Positions 45,401 to 60,400 of a DNA stretch of 64,000 nucleotides are shown one piece after another. The position numbers and the translations under genes are program-made. The stretch spans positions 54,683,535 through 54,747,534 of the forward strand of contig CM063111.1 of NCBI GenBank assembly GCA_031841125.1, given 5' to 3'. The notes under the pieces are model-generated. The model saw nothing but the letters and a program-made list of their open reading frames with translations. It was not told the origin of the DNA and did no database searches. Numbering within the stretch: the stretch's first letter is position 1; every line of letters starts with the position of its first letter. This DNA is from Acanthococcus lagerstroemiae (lineage: Eukaryota; Arthropoda; Insecta; Hemiptera; Eriococcidae).

Positions 45401-48400
45401 CTGACCGCCAGGAATTCGCCGCGAGAAATTAGCCAATAGAAAACAGGCAACTTATGAAAATTGGTCGTGATAAAACTGACTGTTGTAAAATGAAAAATTG
45501 ACCATCTACCTGTATGTTTATAAGATGTAGCGTGCAGACATTAGCATGGGATAACGCATAAAGTAATCCCGGTCATTTTTTCAAAATTACCCTCCAGATG
45601 CCTTAAATAGGCAGTTGCCCTCCAGAAGCCCTAATATGCCACTTTCTTTTTCCATATCATATTAATAGCACAGGGCTTGTGTGGAAAGGTACAGATTTTT
45701 TGTTCAATTTTTGACCATTAACCCCTAACTGGAAAACCGTGTAACCAGATTGAGATAGATCAAAATTGATGTCGTTTTATACGTTTAAAAGGTCACTGAA
45801 TTCATTTCTGCTAACGATTTGCTTCGAACTTGCATATTGTGATGCATATGAGGGCGTGAGGTTCAACATTTTCACAAAATGTATAACGGATATGTTGTTT
45901 TAAGGGCATTTCATAGGTATTTAGGTTCGTCAAATTTGATTTTAATATTAGTTTCACCCAACTTAACAACTGTGAGATGTAGAGGTAAGGAGAGGGGGTC
46001 GCGGATTAAGGGATATCATTTCATAGGTTTCGAAGGTCGCTCTCGGCTCAATTTTGATAACAACTTGACTCAATTCTGAACACTGACTCATCTGGGTGGG
46101 GACTGAAGCTAACACTTGGAGAATTCGAAAAATACAATATGGACATCATTTTGGAGGTTCCCAAGGTTTACACTGCTCACGAACGGTCAATCTTCTAACA
46201 ATCAATTCTATTAGGCGCTCAATTTACCGGCGGTCAATTTTCTTGCAGTCAATTTGCCACAGTCAATTCTCATAGACTCACAAGAGCGTTAAGCAGAGTG
46301 ACCCCCTGTCACCGAATCTATTCAATATGGTTTTGGAACAAATCTTCAGGAAATTAGATTGGGCAAAACAAGGGATCGAAATTGACGGGAAACATCTGAA
46401 CCATCTGAGGTATGCCGATAGGTTGATAAGTGGAGGCGGAGGGAATTCCAAGGGATGCTTGACGAGCTGGTCGCACAAAGCGAGAAGGCGAGGCTTAGGG
46501 TAAACATAAGGAAGACCAAGGTTATGAACAATGCCACCAGGGACGGAATTTGGATAGGGGATAAGGAATTCGAATCGGTGGAGAGTATTCATACCTTGGC
46601 CAGATTATGTCATTCGGGGGAGGGGGGTGAAGTAGGAAACAGAGGCTCGTATAAGGCAAACTTGGAAGGGATATTGGGCTCTAAAGACAATCTTTAACGG
46701 GAATTAACAAATACCATCAAAGGTCAAGATGCCGAGTTCTGCATCCTACCAATTCTAACATATGGTGCCCAGATGTGGTCGAGCACTGAAGACCTAACCA
46801 GAAGGCTGGTGAAGTATGGAGAGGAGTATTCTAGATATCAAAAGGAAGGATAAGACTGGGACAAAAGTTATAAGGGGAGGACTAAATGCAGGGGGTGGTG
46901 TACTTGGTTAAAAACCTGAAAATGAAGTATGCGGGTCACTTAGCAAGAATATGACAGAAGACCGATGGAATAAGAAGACCACGTTTTGGGTTCTGTATGA
47001 TCACACAAAGAGGAGAGGAAGACCAAGAACGAGCTAGGGAAATGATGAGAAGGGTGGGACTCCGTGGTATAGGGTGGCCCAAACCATTAAAATATGGAAC
47101 GCCCGCGATGCGGCAGCCAATTTGATTTTGCCTACGGATCACTTCATTTTGCCAACTGTCAAGCATTTTTACAATCAACAATAAAAAAAAAAGTAAATTT
47201 CAACTGGGTATCGATTTGACTAAATTCGCCAATTCTGGAATATGTTGGAAGAGACCCCCCCCCCCCATCAGCTGTCAGCGATCCATAACACTTCGATTTC
47301 GACACTTTGATACGTTTCCGCTAAAAATTTTCAATGTTTACAAGTTGGCCCCTCGGGGAAAGGGGGACATTTAAAAACTTTGCCACCGGAGGATTTTCGT
47401 TCGTTCCGTATCGAATTCTCAACTATGCCTGCAAGTTGCACAAACTGCACAAGGTAGGTGAGGGAAGAAGGGAGTTCATACTTCCAACCTTGAAACATAC
47501 AAAATGGATACTAAAGTGGTATGATACGGGTCGAGGAAATGTTGACCGTTTTCCGTTTTGCTTGCGAATTTTCGTACCTTACAGAATTGACGGTCCTAAG
47601 CGCCATTGCAACCAAGTGACAAAGTGTACCAAGCAACAATAAAACTAGGATCAATTACGATAACGCGTTCGTATCAATCTCAATAGTCCGAGTTGGAGCA
47701 TGAGTTAATTAACGTCAATCGGGGAAACTGATGTCGTAAGCTGCTCACCTGACATACGCCCACATGGCCAGCGTCAATATAGCCAAGCCTATGACCAGGT
47801 TGGCGAGGTTGGCGAAAGCGTACAGGCCAACCAGACTAAAGATACCGGAGGTTACGTAAAAGAAGATTATAACGGCGACGATGACGGCCGGCGTTCGAGC
47901 AGCTTTGAATATATTCTTGCTCTCATTATGGGCCTTGAACTGACCGTAATCGACTTCTATATCCTGCGAACACAAAAAGCACCAAATTAACCGGCAGGTA
48001 ATGGCGTTCGGCGAACATTCGCGCGGCCGGAAGGAATAAAATACAGCTAGCCTGCTCCACATACCGAGAAACGAGTCGCGGGTTCACTTACAAGGCTGCA
48101 GAATTCTAAAAAATAGAAGATTCTCGGCGACGAATGAGACACGACGAATCACCCTCAACATCAACGAGATCAAACTGGGATTTGTTCTTCGCTTTTGGCC
48201 TGTGCGAGTGCTCTGCGCTCGCTCGCTCACACCAATAACAACGACGACCTCGTTCGTACGCAAATTTATTGAAAATTAATTACGTTTACGCAGGTACAAA
48301 AATAATTAAGAGAATACTGCTAGAAATTAAACAACGGTAGTGTAACGTCAAAATTACAAATTACAAAACAAGAAGTCTAGGAGGAACAGAATCAAAACGA

Positions 48401-51400
48401 ATTGCCTTTTGTACTTCCAAATCAGTCCTTTCTTCATCACAATAATTCTGCGCAGCGGCTATTACAGTGATACAGCTGGCGGGCAGTGCAGTGGTGGGGC
48501 GCTGAAGACGATTGCATCTTCTGTTCAGACTGGTCTAAACTGCCTTAGAAGGTTGACAGATAGAGGCGAACGGCTGAACTAGACCGGAATCAGTGACGAA
48601 GGCTTCTGACTCAGTGGTAGATCAGAAAGATTTAGAGCCTTAACCGCCATTTGCATAATACTGGTCGCTTGGACAGAAAAACTGACAGTGCTTTGTACCT
48701 GAGGAGAGCTGCTGCGAATGTTTCCAAGTGTATATTGGCTCAATAGTTGAAAAAATGAAGAAGCAATAGGTATATGATCCGGCGCACTGATTATATGGTC
48801 CACGTAACTAGAAACAAAGACGCAGGATTCACCGGCAAAAATGTTTCCATCATTCTTCTCCTAGTCAAAGGAAAGACTCCCTGTAATAGTCTCACCCTGT
48901 ACAGACTAAAAACATGCTACCTCAACCCACCAGGAAAATAAATACAATCCAAGAGCCAATGTTTCCCTACCTATCTGTATTGAATAATTGAATTCCTGAG
49001 GTCTTTGAAAAGTTTTGAAGCTTAAATTCTTCTTCAGGCGCCATATCCTACGTCGGACGTGGGCGGTTGGTTATTCGGGGTAGTTTGTCGTTGTTTTCCC
49101 CACCGTTTTTGTAGCGTTAGAGTTTTGCTTCTCTGTGCCGAAGAGTGTGCGGCCGCAGTTCGCTTTTCAGCTGTCCACGACGTGCACACGCACAGTATCA
49201 ATCTTTCTGATCTGGAGGTAACCCATCCTGCCGTGAACTGGCGGGAGTAACAGGACGCGTTATGTTTCCACCTCAACTGATACTGTAGTCACGCATTACC
49301 ACTTGACCACAGAGCGACCGAAGCTTAGATAATGAACATGAATAGCCTTAATATTTCTCATCCGTCTAAATAAATTATATACGAAGCCCCAACATCCCTA
49401 ACGTAGTCTCAGAGGGTCTGACGAGTCTTAACACTGTATGAGACTTATTGGGTCTCAGAAAAACTGAAATGAATTTCAGAAGTATGTAACGAGTTCCAGA
49501 AGAGTTTGATGAGGAATGAGTCTTCAGAACACGGGTGAGTACTAATGAATCCAAAAGAAGTCTAAATGAGTCATAACAAGTTAGAACATAATCTGAATGA
49601 ATCTCATGAGTCATATAGAATGTGAATGAATCTGAACATAGTCTGAATGGATCTTAACCAGTCTCCTAATAAAGACTGAATGCTATTCAAGAGGCCGAAT
49701 GAATTCGAACGGGCTGGAGTCTGACTGAGTTTTATAATATTCAGCATGCCATAGCTTGATGAATCTTCATAAGTCTCCACGGTGTCTAGATAAGCGTTAG
49801 AAACATCTGAATTAAGTTCGAGGGGTTTGAATAAGTCCTGAAAGAGTCCAATTGAGTCTCAAAGAGTTCTCAAGGAATCATAAAGGATCATATCAGGAAC
49901 TGAACAAGTCGTATCAGTGTCTGAGCCTTATTACAATCACGTACTAAATCTTAATGAGAACACAGGCTGAACAGATTCTAATCAGCCGTCAGCCGGGTTT
50001 GAATGAGATTTATGACTGTAAATGAAGTTTGAACTGGTCTCAGCAGAGACCGAACAAAGAGTCGAGAACAAATTTAAAGTCCAAAAGAGTTTCAGAAGGT
50101 TTGGAATGAGCGGTTACGTAATTTTTATGAATCTTGACATGGTTTTATGAATCTCAATGAGTCTTGACAAAGTTTGAATAAATGTTATATAAGAGTGCGA
50201 ATTAGGTTCAAAATCATCTAATTCAGTACTAAAGGAGTCTAAATGAGTTTCAAGGGATCCCGAAGAAGGAAATGATCATGTCAGAAACTGAGTGAGTCTC
50301 ATCCCTGTTTCAATTGGCTTGATTGCAGTCTTACTGAACCTGAATTATTCTGAACTTAGTTCGATTGAATGATAAACAGACTCAAACTGAATCTCAGAGA
50401 GATCTATCAATCTGAATGAGTTTGAACGGGTCCCAACCCCGCAGTGGCGCAGCCAGGGGCTCTGAACCTTCTCTCCCCTTCCTCTTTGCCATTTCGTCAA
50501 ACAGTGGTTTTGTTAATTTTAAAACCTTTTCTAACACCTCTTCCCTCTACGGTCAAGACCAACCACGTCAGAATAATGAGTCCAGAGGAAATTCGAAGTT
50601 CGAGAGTGTCAGAAGATTCGGAATGAGTAATAAAATGGTCTTAATGAGTCTCCACACACTTCGATGAATTTCAATTGGTACTGACAAAGTCCCACACTCG
50701 AAGAGCCTGAATTAGATTTAAAATATTCTGAACTGGGTTCAAGAAAATCTGAATGAGTTGACAGGACCTAATGGAGTCTGAATGAACCTTAACAAATCTT
50801 GGAAGGGTCGAGAAGAGTTTCAACGAGCCCTGAGGGCTGAATAAGTATTAACAAAGTCTTTCCGAGTTTTAGCAGACTTCGAATGTGTTTCAAGAGAGTT
50901 TGAATGCGTCTTAGCTGGTTCTAAATAAGTCTGAATGAGTCTTGGCGGGTTCTGAGGGAATTCGAACGCTTCGTAGCGGGCCCAACGCAGGCGCGGATTT
51001 AGAAAAAGGAGATGGGGGTACAGTAGCGGCGATGCATATTGATTAGCTGTTGCTTTTATGTTGGCAGGGGTGTGGGGGCGGGGGTCCTCCCGGAAAAATA
51101 TTTTATCTAATGAGGGATACGTAATTATTACGAATATATAGAGGCGTTAGTATACATTTGTGGCGTGTAATGAGCGTGCAATTCATCATCTTTCTTCCAG
51201 TTTTCCTATTACTGCATTAAGAATTTCAAGCAAGGGGGCCATGTACTTCATGCCCCTCCCTCCCTCCTGGATCCGCCACTGGCCCAACGTGAGTCTGAAT
51301 GAGTCTCACCGAGTTCTACAAAGTGTGAATGCTTCTTAATAGAATTTTATGAACTCCACATAGTCACAATTAACCCTGACGAGAGACAGGGAGGAAACAG

Positions 51401-54400
51401 GGGGAAATACCCCGGGCCCAGACTTTCAGGGGCGCGATATTTTTAAAAGGTCTGAATTTCAACGCTTACGGCTAGATCATACTGTACATGAAATCAGCAA
51501 TCAGTCCTTACACCAGGAAAGAAACCTCATCCAGCAGGTTACAATTTTCCCGATCTGATAAAAGAACAAAATGAACTGGAAGGAGAAGAGGGGCTCGTAG
51601 AAATTCTACCAGGCCCTCTTTTTCTCTCCACGGGGCTCGTCACAACAGATCTTGACCTCTTTTTCTAATTTGCTCTCCAACCGAGTCCTGGAATCCGCCT
51701 TAAGTACCATCATAATTATTACACTATACTGTTTTTGTTCTTCTTTCATAACACTTCGTTTAAATCGCTGTGTGGCAAAGTTACGCTTGCTTCGCAATCC
51801 TTGCGTCCCAGATTTGAGTCACCAATGCTGGAAAGCTAGTGTTATCGAATACCCACCCTAAAATCCTAGCGAGCACAATGAATACAATAGCAATCGAGGC
51901 GGGAAGATAGAGCGCCCTGCGACCCCACTAATTCGGAACAACAGGGAATTACAATCGCAAGGCGTGTTACCACCAGATCAGAAATATTCGGTACTGTGCG
52001 TGCGCAAGCCGAGGACAGTTTACTCAATGTCATGAAAACACGTGGCTAGAAAGCGAATTGCGTTTGCGCACTTTTTGGCACAGAGAAGGAAAACTCTAAC
52101 GCAACAAAACCGTGGGGAAGACACATATCGACACATTAGTTCTGCACCAGTCCCAGACTAGAGCTTTACGCCATCCCTTCTGGAAATGTCAAGTCATTGA
52201 CAGCAAATTTAAGCTCTTAACATATACTTCTAATCTCTCTGAATACTACCATTTTATTGGAGGAGGGAGGGGGGCAGAAACTTCAAGAGATTATAACAGG
52301 TATTGAGACAAAATAGAGATGGTAACATCTTCAACGATGGACACTTCTCCATGCTTTTTCCATTCAAAAGACGGTAACTGTCCTGCCTGATGAATTGGAT
52401 GAATGGAATTTGTTGTAGATGTTATTGTATAACCAAAAATACCCCCTCCCCTAGAAATAATTAATGAATACTAGGGGGATTCGCCTTCTGGCCACATCGC
52501 GGCTCAAACCCCGCCGTCAGTTGCTTTGCTCGTGCCAGCCTCCACCAATCTCCACTACAGCTGTCCTCCTCCATCACAGTCACCTTCCCCACCATGCTCC
52601 TCCTCGCCTACCGCGACGCCCTTCCTCACCGTGGCCGTCATCCCTTTCCAGGAGCTCCCACCTCCACCGAGAAGCCCCCTGGGGTAGGGTACCTCTGGTG
52701 AAACGAGAGATTAAGAGAGGAGGCCACCAAGAATTTATCCCCACGGAGGGGAAGGAGGAGGTGGCTTTTACTGTTTAGTTTATAGACAGCCCTCCCCCCA
52801 AACTCCCTCCACCACCATGAACTTCCTCCCAAGGATAGGCTACCCCTGGAGAAATGAGCAATTAAGGGGCAGGGTAGGCAACCAGCAGTGGGTATTTTTC
52901 TCCCGGAGGTGGCGGCGGCGGATTTTTTTTTTTTTTTTAGTATATAGAGAGAAATAAATCGAATGGTAGGGTTCAAAATTTGCTGGTAACCAGGGACGTA
53001 GCAAAAAAGTTTTTCTGGCGGGACCAATATTGTTAAATTCTCAAGTATAAAATAAATTTAAAAAAGTCGGTAAAACAAACAACTTTTGACTCGTTGCACT
53101 TTTACATCTAATCAAATAAAATTTCCAGACTTCTGGGGGGCAGGTTGCCTCCCGCCCTCTATTTTCGTCCCTGCTGGTAACAAAATATTCAATCGAAACG
53201 GAAGAGCATTTTCTTCATGTCTCGATTTTAATATCGACTTATCAAAGCACGTATCTTGACTCTCGACAAGAAATAATGGAGGGGAAAAAAATCCATGGAA
53301 AGATTTATAAATAATTCGACCTGATCCTACCCTAATAAAAAAAAATTCCATGGAAATTTCTATTAAATACCGAAGATAGCTGGAAGAAATAAAAATCTCC
53401 GTAGAAATTTGAGCCACTGAACTGAAATGTGACCATGAAGAGCTAAATTATACGGATAGAAGTAAAACGCTCAAATAGTTGGCAGCCGTGTTGTTCATAG
53501 ACATGTCAACGGACATTTTCTTTACTAGGGTATGATCAGGAGAAGAAACGCTCAAAAAGAAACATTTTCCCGTTTATGTGCCAAAGCAGACATGAAAATG
53601 TCGAAGGTAGTGAGTCTAACGGAATTAAACACCAGAAATCCAATGAGAAAGATTTTATACAGGCCCACAGATGAAAATACGAAGAATAAGAAATTTGTAT
53701 TGCAAACCATACGAACGCCATTTGCTTATTATTTGTATTTTCATCAGTGGGCTTAATTGTACATACTTCCTTTTCCCGCTTAACCATCGGATTCTCAATT
53801 TCTGGAGAATGACCCAATTGTGCACCTTCAACAGCTTACAAAGTCGTTCAAGTTCACATTTAGGTCAGTCGTTCAAGTTAACAAACTATCAAACCCTTCC
53901 ACTGATGGAGCTTATGGCGATGCACACATGCCCAATTAGCTCCCCAGATACTGCACTCCTTGCCCCGGAAACTACCCTTTCGAGTATCGCATTAATGACC
54001 AGAGGGATGGTTCACGAACAAACTATCAAACCCTAGCTCAGAGTTTAAAGAGTCTTAGCGAATATCAAAGTCGTCTCGGTAGGTCTGAATTGGTCGTATA
54101 GTCTGAACGAATCCTACCTTATCTCACTAGAGCCTTAAATGAAATCTGAGAGTCCGCATAACACCTAACAGACTTGAGAGATTTGAACTGCCAAGTCCAG
54201 AAAGAACTCTCAACTGACTGTGAATGAATTTTAGATTCTGAATGAGTCGAGTCGGCATAAGTACTTTACTACTCTCTCGCCGGGCAAAGCGATGTTATTT
54301 ACAAGCGAAACAAAACTTCACTAGCAACCGTGCACACGACGGGGTTATTTGTACCGACGACTGTCTCGTAGGCCAACCAGCTCGGACACAAGGTACAGCG

Positions 54401-57400
54401 AAATTCTAAGGCCGTTCCCTTACTCCGTGGCCACACCACTGCCCTTTCGCGACATACACAATCGCGTAATCCGCCGTTCGCATTTCAGAACCTAAATCGC
54501 CGCAGACCGCGCCCCCGTCATTAACGTTAGCTATATATGTTATTATACTCGACTCAATGCGAAATCGAAATTGCGCGCCCGAGGTTGCGATCGAGGTAGG
54601 CAACAATAAGAATGGTATAATCGGCTCAGAAGAACAAATAGAACGCGTTGCACAGAGCAAATACTCCGAATACGGAGCACATAAAGAAGAGATTCACGTT
54701 CGAGAATTCGTCGTCATCCGCGTAAGCTTGATGGTACAGCAGATACGTTTCGTCCAAATCCTACAAGAAAAAAAGAAAAGAAAAGAAAAAATGTAAAAAA
54801 CCAAGCCGAAATAGAAAAAAATAATCGCGAAATTATAAATACGCTGGTATTGTCGTACCGCACTACTATTTCTTTCTTCTTTTTTTACAAAACAAGAAAG
54901 TCAAAACTATTCAGCTGCGTATAGGCGAATGTTGCATTTAATACAAAATGAGAAAATAAAAAGTATAAGCTACGGCTATATTACGTATTTATAACGACTA
55001 AATAAAAACTGAAAAGAAAAAAAATAAAACGACCAATTTATGTAACTTACCAAAACGGCGAAAAGCTTCAAATCCTACAGATGAGGGAGAGCAAAAGAGA
55101 AACAGAGAAGCGGTGTGCCATGCAAAGCCGAGTAAAATTGAATCGAAACGCAAATAACTGTACACTAAATTAATATTTATAACTTTATACGCTATACAAT
55201 CGCGATACGAAGAAACAGCTAATCAGACGAGAAAAACCTATCGTCGAAGTCGCATCTTGCTCGGCTCTCTGATCCGCCAGGAGTCCGGCCAGCAGCCGGA
55301 CGAAAATCGACGAAGCTCGACGATCAACGCGGATACGTTTCGCTCACCCCTCATCTGGCCACACATTCGCTCGCTCCGCAGCATCGTTCGCTGCTCCCCA
55401 AAAGCACTGCTCGCACGAAGGCCCGCGTTTCAAGCGATTCTTTCGAAATCAAACATGTACAGCAGGCCACAGCTCAGGCCAATCGTCGTCACACGCAGCC
55501 TCGACCAGATTAGGCGCACCTTACCGCGATCATCGTTTCGTTAACGCGGAGCATAATTACGGCGACAACGTCGACACACGTATGCTCGCCATACGTACGT
55601 TTTTACAGGATACACGACGTATATAAAAACGTATATTACGAATTGCGTGCATCGCCTTCGCCAAGACCTACAGGGTGATGCGGTCAAGGTCGGACGATAG
55701 CTAGCGAATAATTACCGATTCCAGTTTAACGCGGTACGACTCCGAGAACTCGTCTCCGCCCATTTTACGTTTCAGCTGGAACTGCTCCAGCGCCTTCTCG
55801 CGACACCGAATGTGCTCCAGTTCCAACTGGTCGGCGCTCAGGTACGGTTTGGGCCCTCCGCACACGGCCTCCATCAGTTGGTGGTACGTTTCTTTGGCGG
55901 CCGCCACAGCTGACAGATTATTTGCTTCTGCGGTCGCCTGCAAAAACCATTTCAGTCGATGAGAAAAACCAAAACCAACAAGAACGCTACTTCTTAGGAG
56001 AAACTGGAACTACTATCTAACACTCGGCAAGGAAATTTCTGCGTACACTTCAAGAATAACACGGATTCAAGACAGATACAAGTTTGTACAGAAGAAGAAA
56101 AGTACTTTCCCCTCATCTTGGGATTACTATCAAAATACCCACTGCATATGCTTCTGCACACGGGCGTTATTGGTTGGCAATGTCACCACGAGTTTCTCAA
56201 ATGTACTTCTATGCAGGGAAATCCGACCTTCTTTCTTTCCTCCAGCATCCCAGCTAGCTCTATCTGATAGATGGTTCATACGGAGACAGACAAATAGTCA
56301 TCCAGTCAGGGTAAATGAAAGACGGATACGAGACAGATAGTAGATACACTGATAGATAGACATGCAAACAAAGACGGACAAACAGCGAATGGAGAATGAC
56401 GAGGCACGCTTCAGAGAATTTGTATGCCGTATTGTTCTCATCCATGTTGATAAAGAATCAGCAATTCGCATCAGTTCCATAAACTAATTCGAATTACTTT
56501 TACTTTGAGCCCATGAAGGACACGCTGGCTCAGAAGCTTAGAAAATAGAGAAAGAATTAGAACCGTCACATCCTTGCTAAGATGTAAAGAAAAACTAATT
56601 GTACAAGTACAGTTTAAAATTATCAGATCCACAGGGCCACTTCGCAGTTCCTTCCCCATTTCAATCTTACTCTCTTGAAAATGATCAGATCACAGAAAAA
56701 TGCAGGGATTATCAAATTAACCTTCACATAACGCTTATAGATTATACAAAGGCTGCTCAAAAAGTAATGGGTAACACGCTCTGCAGGGAATTATTTTTGC
56801 AAAAGGTGGTAACACTGTGTACCATCGTATAGCGCATTAAATTCTCCATCTTCTAGTGTTATTTTGATTGTGATCGTTGCATCATGCAGTTGTTCCGGTT
56901 GATTTTTGTAAAGCATGTATGAGCGCCGTGTCAAAAAATCATTATGCAGAAAAATTTGAAGCAATGGTACGCTGTAAAACTTTGTGTTAAATTGAAGAAA
57001 AGTAAGAAAGAAACTTTTGAAATGTTGTCCACGGCATATGGTGATAATGTTATGCAAAGCTCTCAATGGAAAACTTCGTCTACCCTGCCTTCCAAGAAAG
57101 CAAAGGTGAGTCGCAGTACTGGTCTCCAGGGATTTCTGTACAAACATGCTGTGCCTCAGGGCCACACAGTCACAGCATTGTATTATAAGTCAGTTTTGAT
57201 GCAAATGTTGAACCAGTTCAAGAAAAAACAACCGCACAAGCATGTTGATGAAATCTTGCTTCACCATGATAATGCACGGCCTCATGTTTTGTACATCATA
57301 ACTCAGTATTTGGACTCCCATGGTATCGAAATCGTGCCGCATCCACCTTATAGTCCAGACCTCGCACCCTGCGATTTCTGATTCTTCCCCAATGTGAAGA

Positions 57401-60400
57401 TGGCCCTCAGAGGTTGAAAATTTTCATCGAATAAAGAAGTTATTGATGCCACTGACATGCACTGCAGAGAGCTTGCTAAAGATGGCCTTGCATTTGTATT
57501 CAAAAAGTAGCAGTAACGCTGAGCAAAGTGCATCAAGACCACAGGTAGTTACTTTAAAAACGAGCATACTAATTTAGAAGATTTAATAAATACTTTTTTC
57601 CTCTAGCGCTTTTTACCCATTACATTTTGAACAGCCCTCGTAACAAAGCTTTTGATACAATACAACATTGTTTCGTGAGAAATCAGGGAGTCCCGGAAAA
57701 CTATCAATGGGTGACAAAGGAAATGTATAGGGGTTTAAAAGCAAGGATAAAAACAGATATACAAGGCCAATACTTCGATATAAGAAGGGGAGTGAGACAA
57801 GGGGACCCCTATTGCTGATCTTATTCAATAGTGCCCTTAAAGTGATATTTAAGAAATTGGACTGGGAAAACAAGGGAATAAGTATAAATGGATCAAAATT
57901 ATCAAACCTCAGATCTGCTGGCGATGTTATTCTCCTTTCTAATTCGGGTGAAGAACTCTCAAGAATGATAGAAAAGCTCACAGAAAAGGGAAACGAGTCA
58001 AGGCTATGAAAATACTGGTAGACAAGTCTGACGCCAAGGAGATACAACTAAAAGATAACGAGATTGATACTGTGGATGAGGTGACATATTTCGAGCAAAA
58101 ATTAGCATTTATAAATCGAATGGCGAAGGAAGTGAACATGAGGATAAGTAAAGCATGGTTTAAATACTGGGCATTAGAAAATACAAAAATTTTCATAAAA
58201 GTCAATTTCTCAATATGTGCGCAGTCCCAACTTTAAGTCAAGCATGGTCTCTGCCCTCCAAAGTCGTCAACAGAATAAAAGTAACTAAAATTCGCTAAAG
58301 GTCAATTTCAAACTATAAGAGACTGCATACAAATAGCGAGAAAAAACGAAAAATAATATGGATGTAGCTCGAATCATCAGATCACTAAAACTGAGATGGG
58401 CGGGTCACGTGGCAAGATTAAAGGATGACAGATAGACGCATAGATCAACTTTTTGGTTCCTCTCTCATCACAAAAGGGAAAAAAGGCGTCAAGTAACAAG
58501 GTGGGTGGATGATATAAACAACTTCTTACATACAAAAAGTTTACAAAGAATAGCATGAGTTATATCAGAATGGGAGCAACTGCAGGAAACATAGGAACAA
58601 CTCTCCTTAATGAAGGTATTTTGATTTTTTTTTTTTGGTACTACATTCTAACAATCAGTAAGAAAGTTTCTGGGAACACCTCAAGAATAACATGGATTCA
58701 AGACAGATACAAGTTTGTACAGAAGGAGGAAAAGTACTTTCCCCCTATCTTGGGATTACCATCAAAAGACCCCCTGCATATGCCCTTGCATGTGGGCGTT
58801 ATTGGTTGACAATGTCACCACGAGCTTCTCAAATATACTTTTATATAGAGAAATCCGACCTTCTTTCTCTCCTCCAGCATGCCAGCCAGCTCTATCTGAT
58901 AATCAGCCAGTTAGTCAGATAAGTAGATAGACAGATGGTTCATATGAAGACAGACAAATAGTCATCCAGTCAGGGTGAAAGACGGATACAAGACAGATAG
59001 TAGATATACTGATAGATAGACATGCAAACAGAGACGGACGGACAGAGGATGGAGCATGACTAGGCACGCTTCAGAGAATTTGTATGCCGTATTGTTCTTA
59101 TCCATGTTGATAAAGAATCAACAATTCACATCAGTTCCATAAACTAGTTCGAATTACTTTTACTCTGAGCCCATGAAGGACACGCTGGCTCAGGAGCTTA
59201 GAAAATAGAGAAGGAATTAGAACCGTCACGTCCTTGCTAAGATGTAGAGAAAAACAAATTGTATGGTTTCAAACATTTTCCCGAATATCTTGCTTATATT
59301 TCATGAAAGGTTAATAGACCTGTAATTGTTCAAACCCCTCATATGCTCTCTTTTGTGCCGCAAACTTATTTCCGTTTAATGCCGGATTGAATGAACCCGC
59401 TGAAAAAGTTTACCACGAAGGGTGTAAGCGCATTCGCCATAATCCTGAATACCCCAGTCTCCATTCCATCCAGCCCTGTAGCTTTGCCTTTCTCGCTGTT
59501 TCCAAGGCTTTCTGAAATTCGGCTTTCATGATTAGGAGCATGCCTTCCTCCTCCTCTCCTACCCCTCCTATACTTCTCTGTTCAAAGAATCCTTCTTTTT
59601 CTTTTCCTTCCTTCCCTCCTTTGTTTGAAGTTTCCCCCATCCCTCTTATTATCGGTATACACGACCTCAAAGAATTGTGTTGCTTTTTTAACTACTTCCT
59701 CTTCACCAAAAAGCTTTTTCTTGGAATTCCTTGATTTTACAGCCGGGAGTAAATGTTGTCCATTAGCCAGTGATTACGCACTTTCTTGCTCGATCCGCTC
59801 TCCTCTAATATTTTTCATCGCCATTTGATCGTACGCACGTACATTCCTTTTTCCACGACCCCCCCCCCGTTTTATCAGTTTTTTCAGCTCGCATAACTGG
59901 ATATGATCATACCCGGTTCACAATGGCTTTATTCTATATTTCAGTTCTCTTAACAATGAATTTTCTTGTTTTCACACTGATTTTATCGTTTGTTGTGAGC
60001 CTGGCCTTTCTTTCGCTCACTTGCCTGACTACCCCACTAATGGCGTTTTTCCAGCCAATCATATTCCTCTAGCAATCTGCGTGTCACCATAGCCAGCACA
60101 TAAAATGGGGCCTCTTTCCCACACACAGAATGTTAAGTAATAACGCAAATTCCAACATGCGATGTCATCAATTCGAGTGTAAACATTATCTCCTCCGAAA
60201 CTAGGATCTGTGAAAGGGCTACCGCAACCTGGAAGCTTAAATTCTATTTGAACACCTAGCAAATCGGAGTCAAGTTCATGAAGTACTAGGTCTTCATTCA
60301 AATTTGTCTTAAGATACAAAATTTGAGATTTTTTCAAGGAATATCTTGAGCTGATGATATCGCGCCCTGTCTTCTTAGGTTCATTTTATTGCTTTCAACT

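Larger units (their letters stand above)
43320..47150 (+). mobile_element. LINE reverse-transcriptase pseudogene, broken by insertions
   Basis: Plus-strand pieces in order: [77 protein letters not shown], then (after a gap at 45400-46260) [16 protein letters not shown], [30 protein letters not shown], and a tail [10 protein letters not shown]. This is an RT of the type with QAGFRKGYSTTDHI motifs (RTE/CR1-like). Stops and frameshifts show it is dead. Two large palindromes and a partial tandem duplication lie within it. Confidence 0.7.

Noticed and set aside
60059..60337. 92-codon minus-strand frame just before an atlastin exon
   Set aside because: No atlastin homology and it is not contiguous with a splice site that keeps frame; treated as intron.
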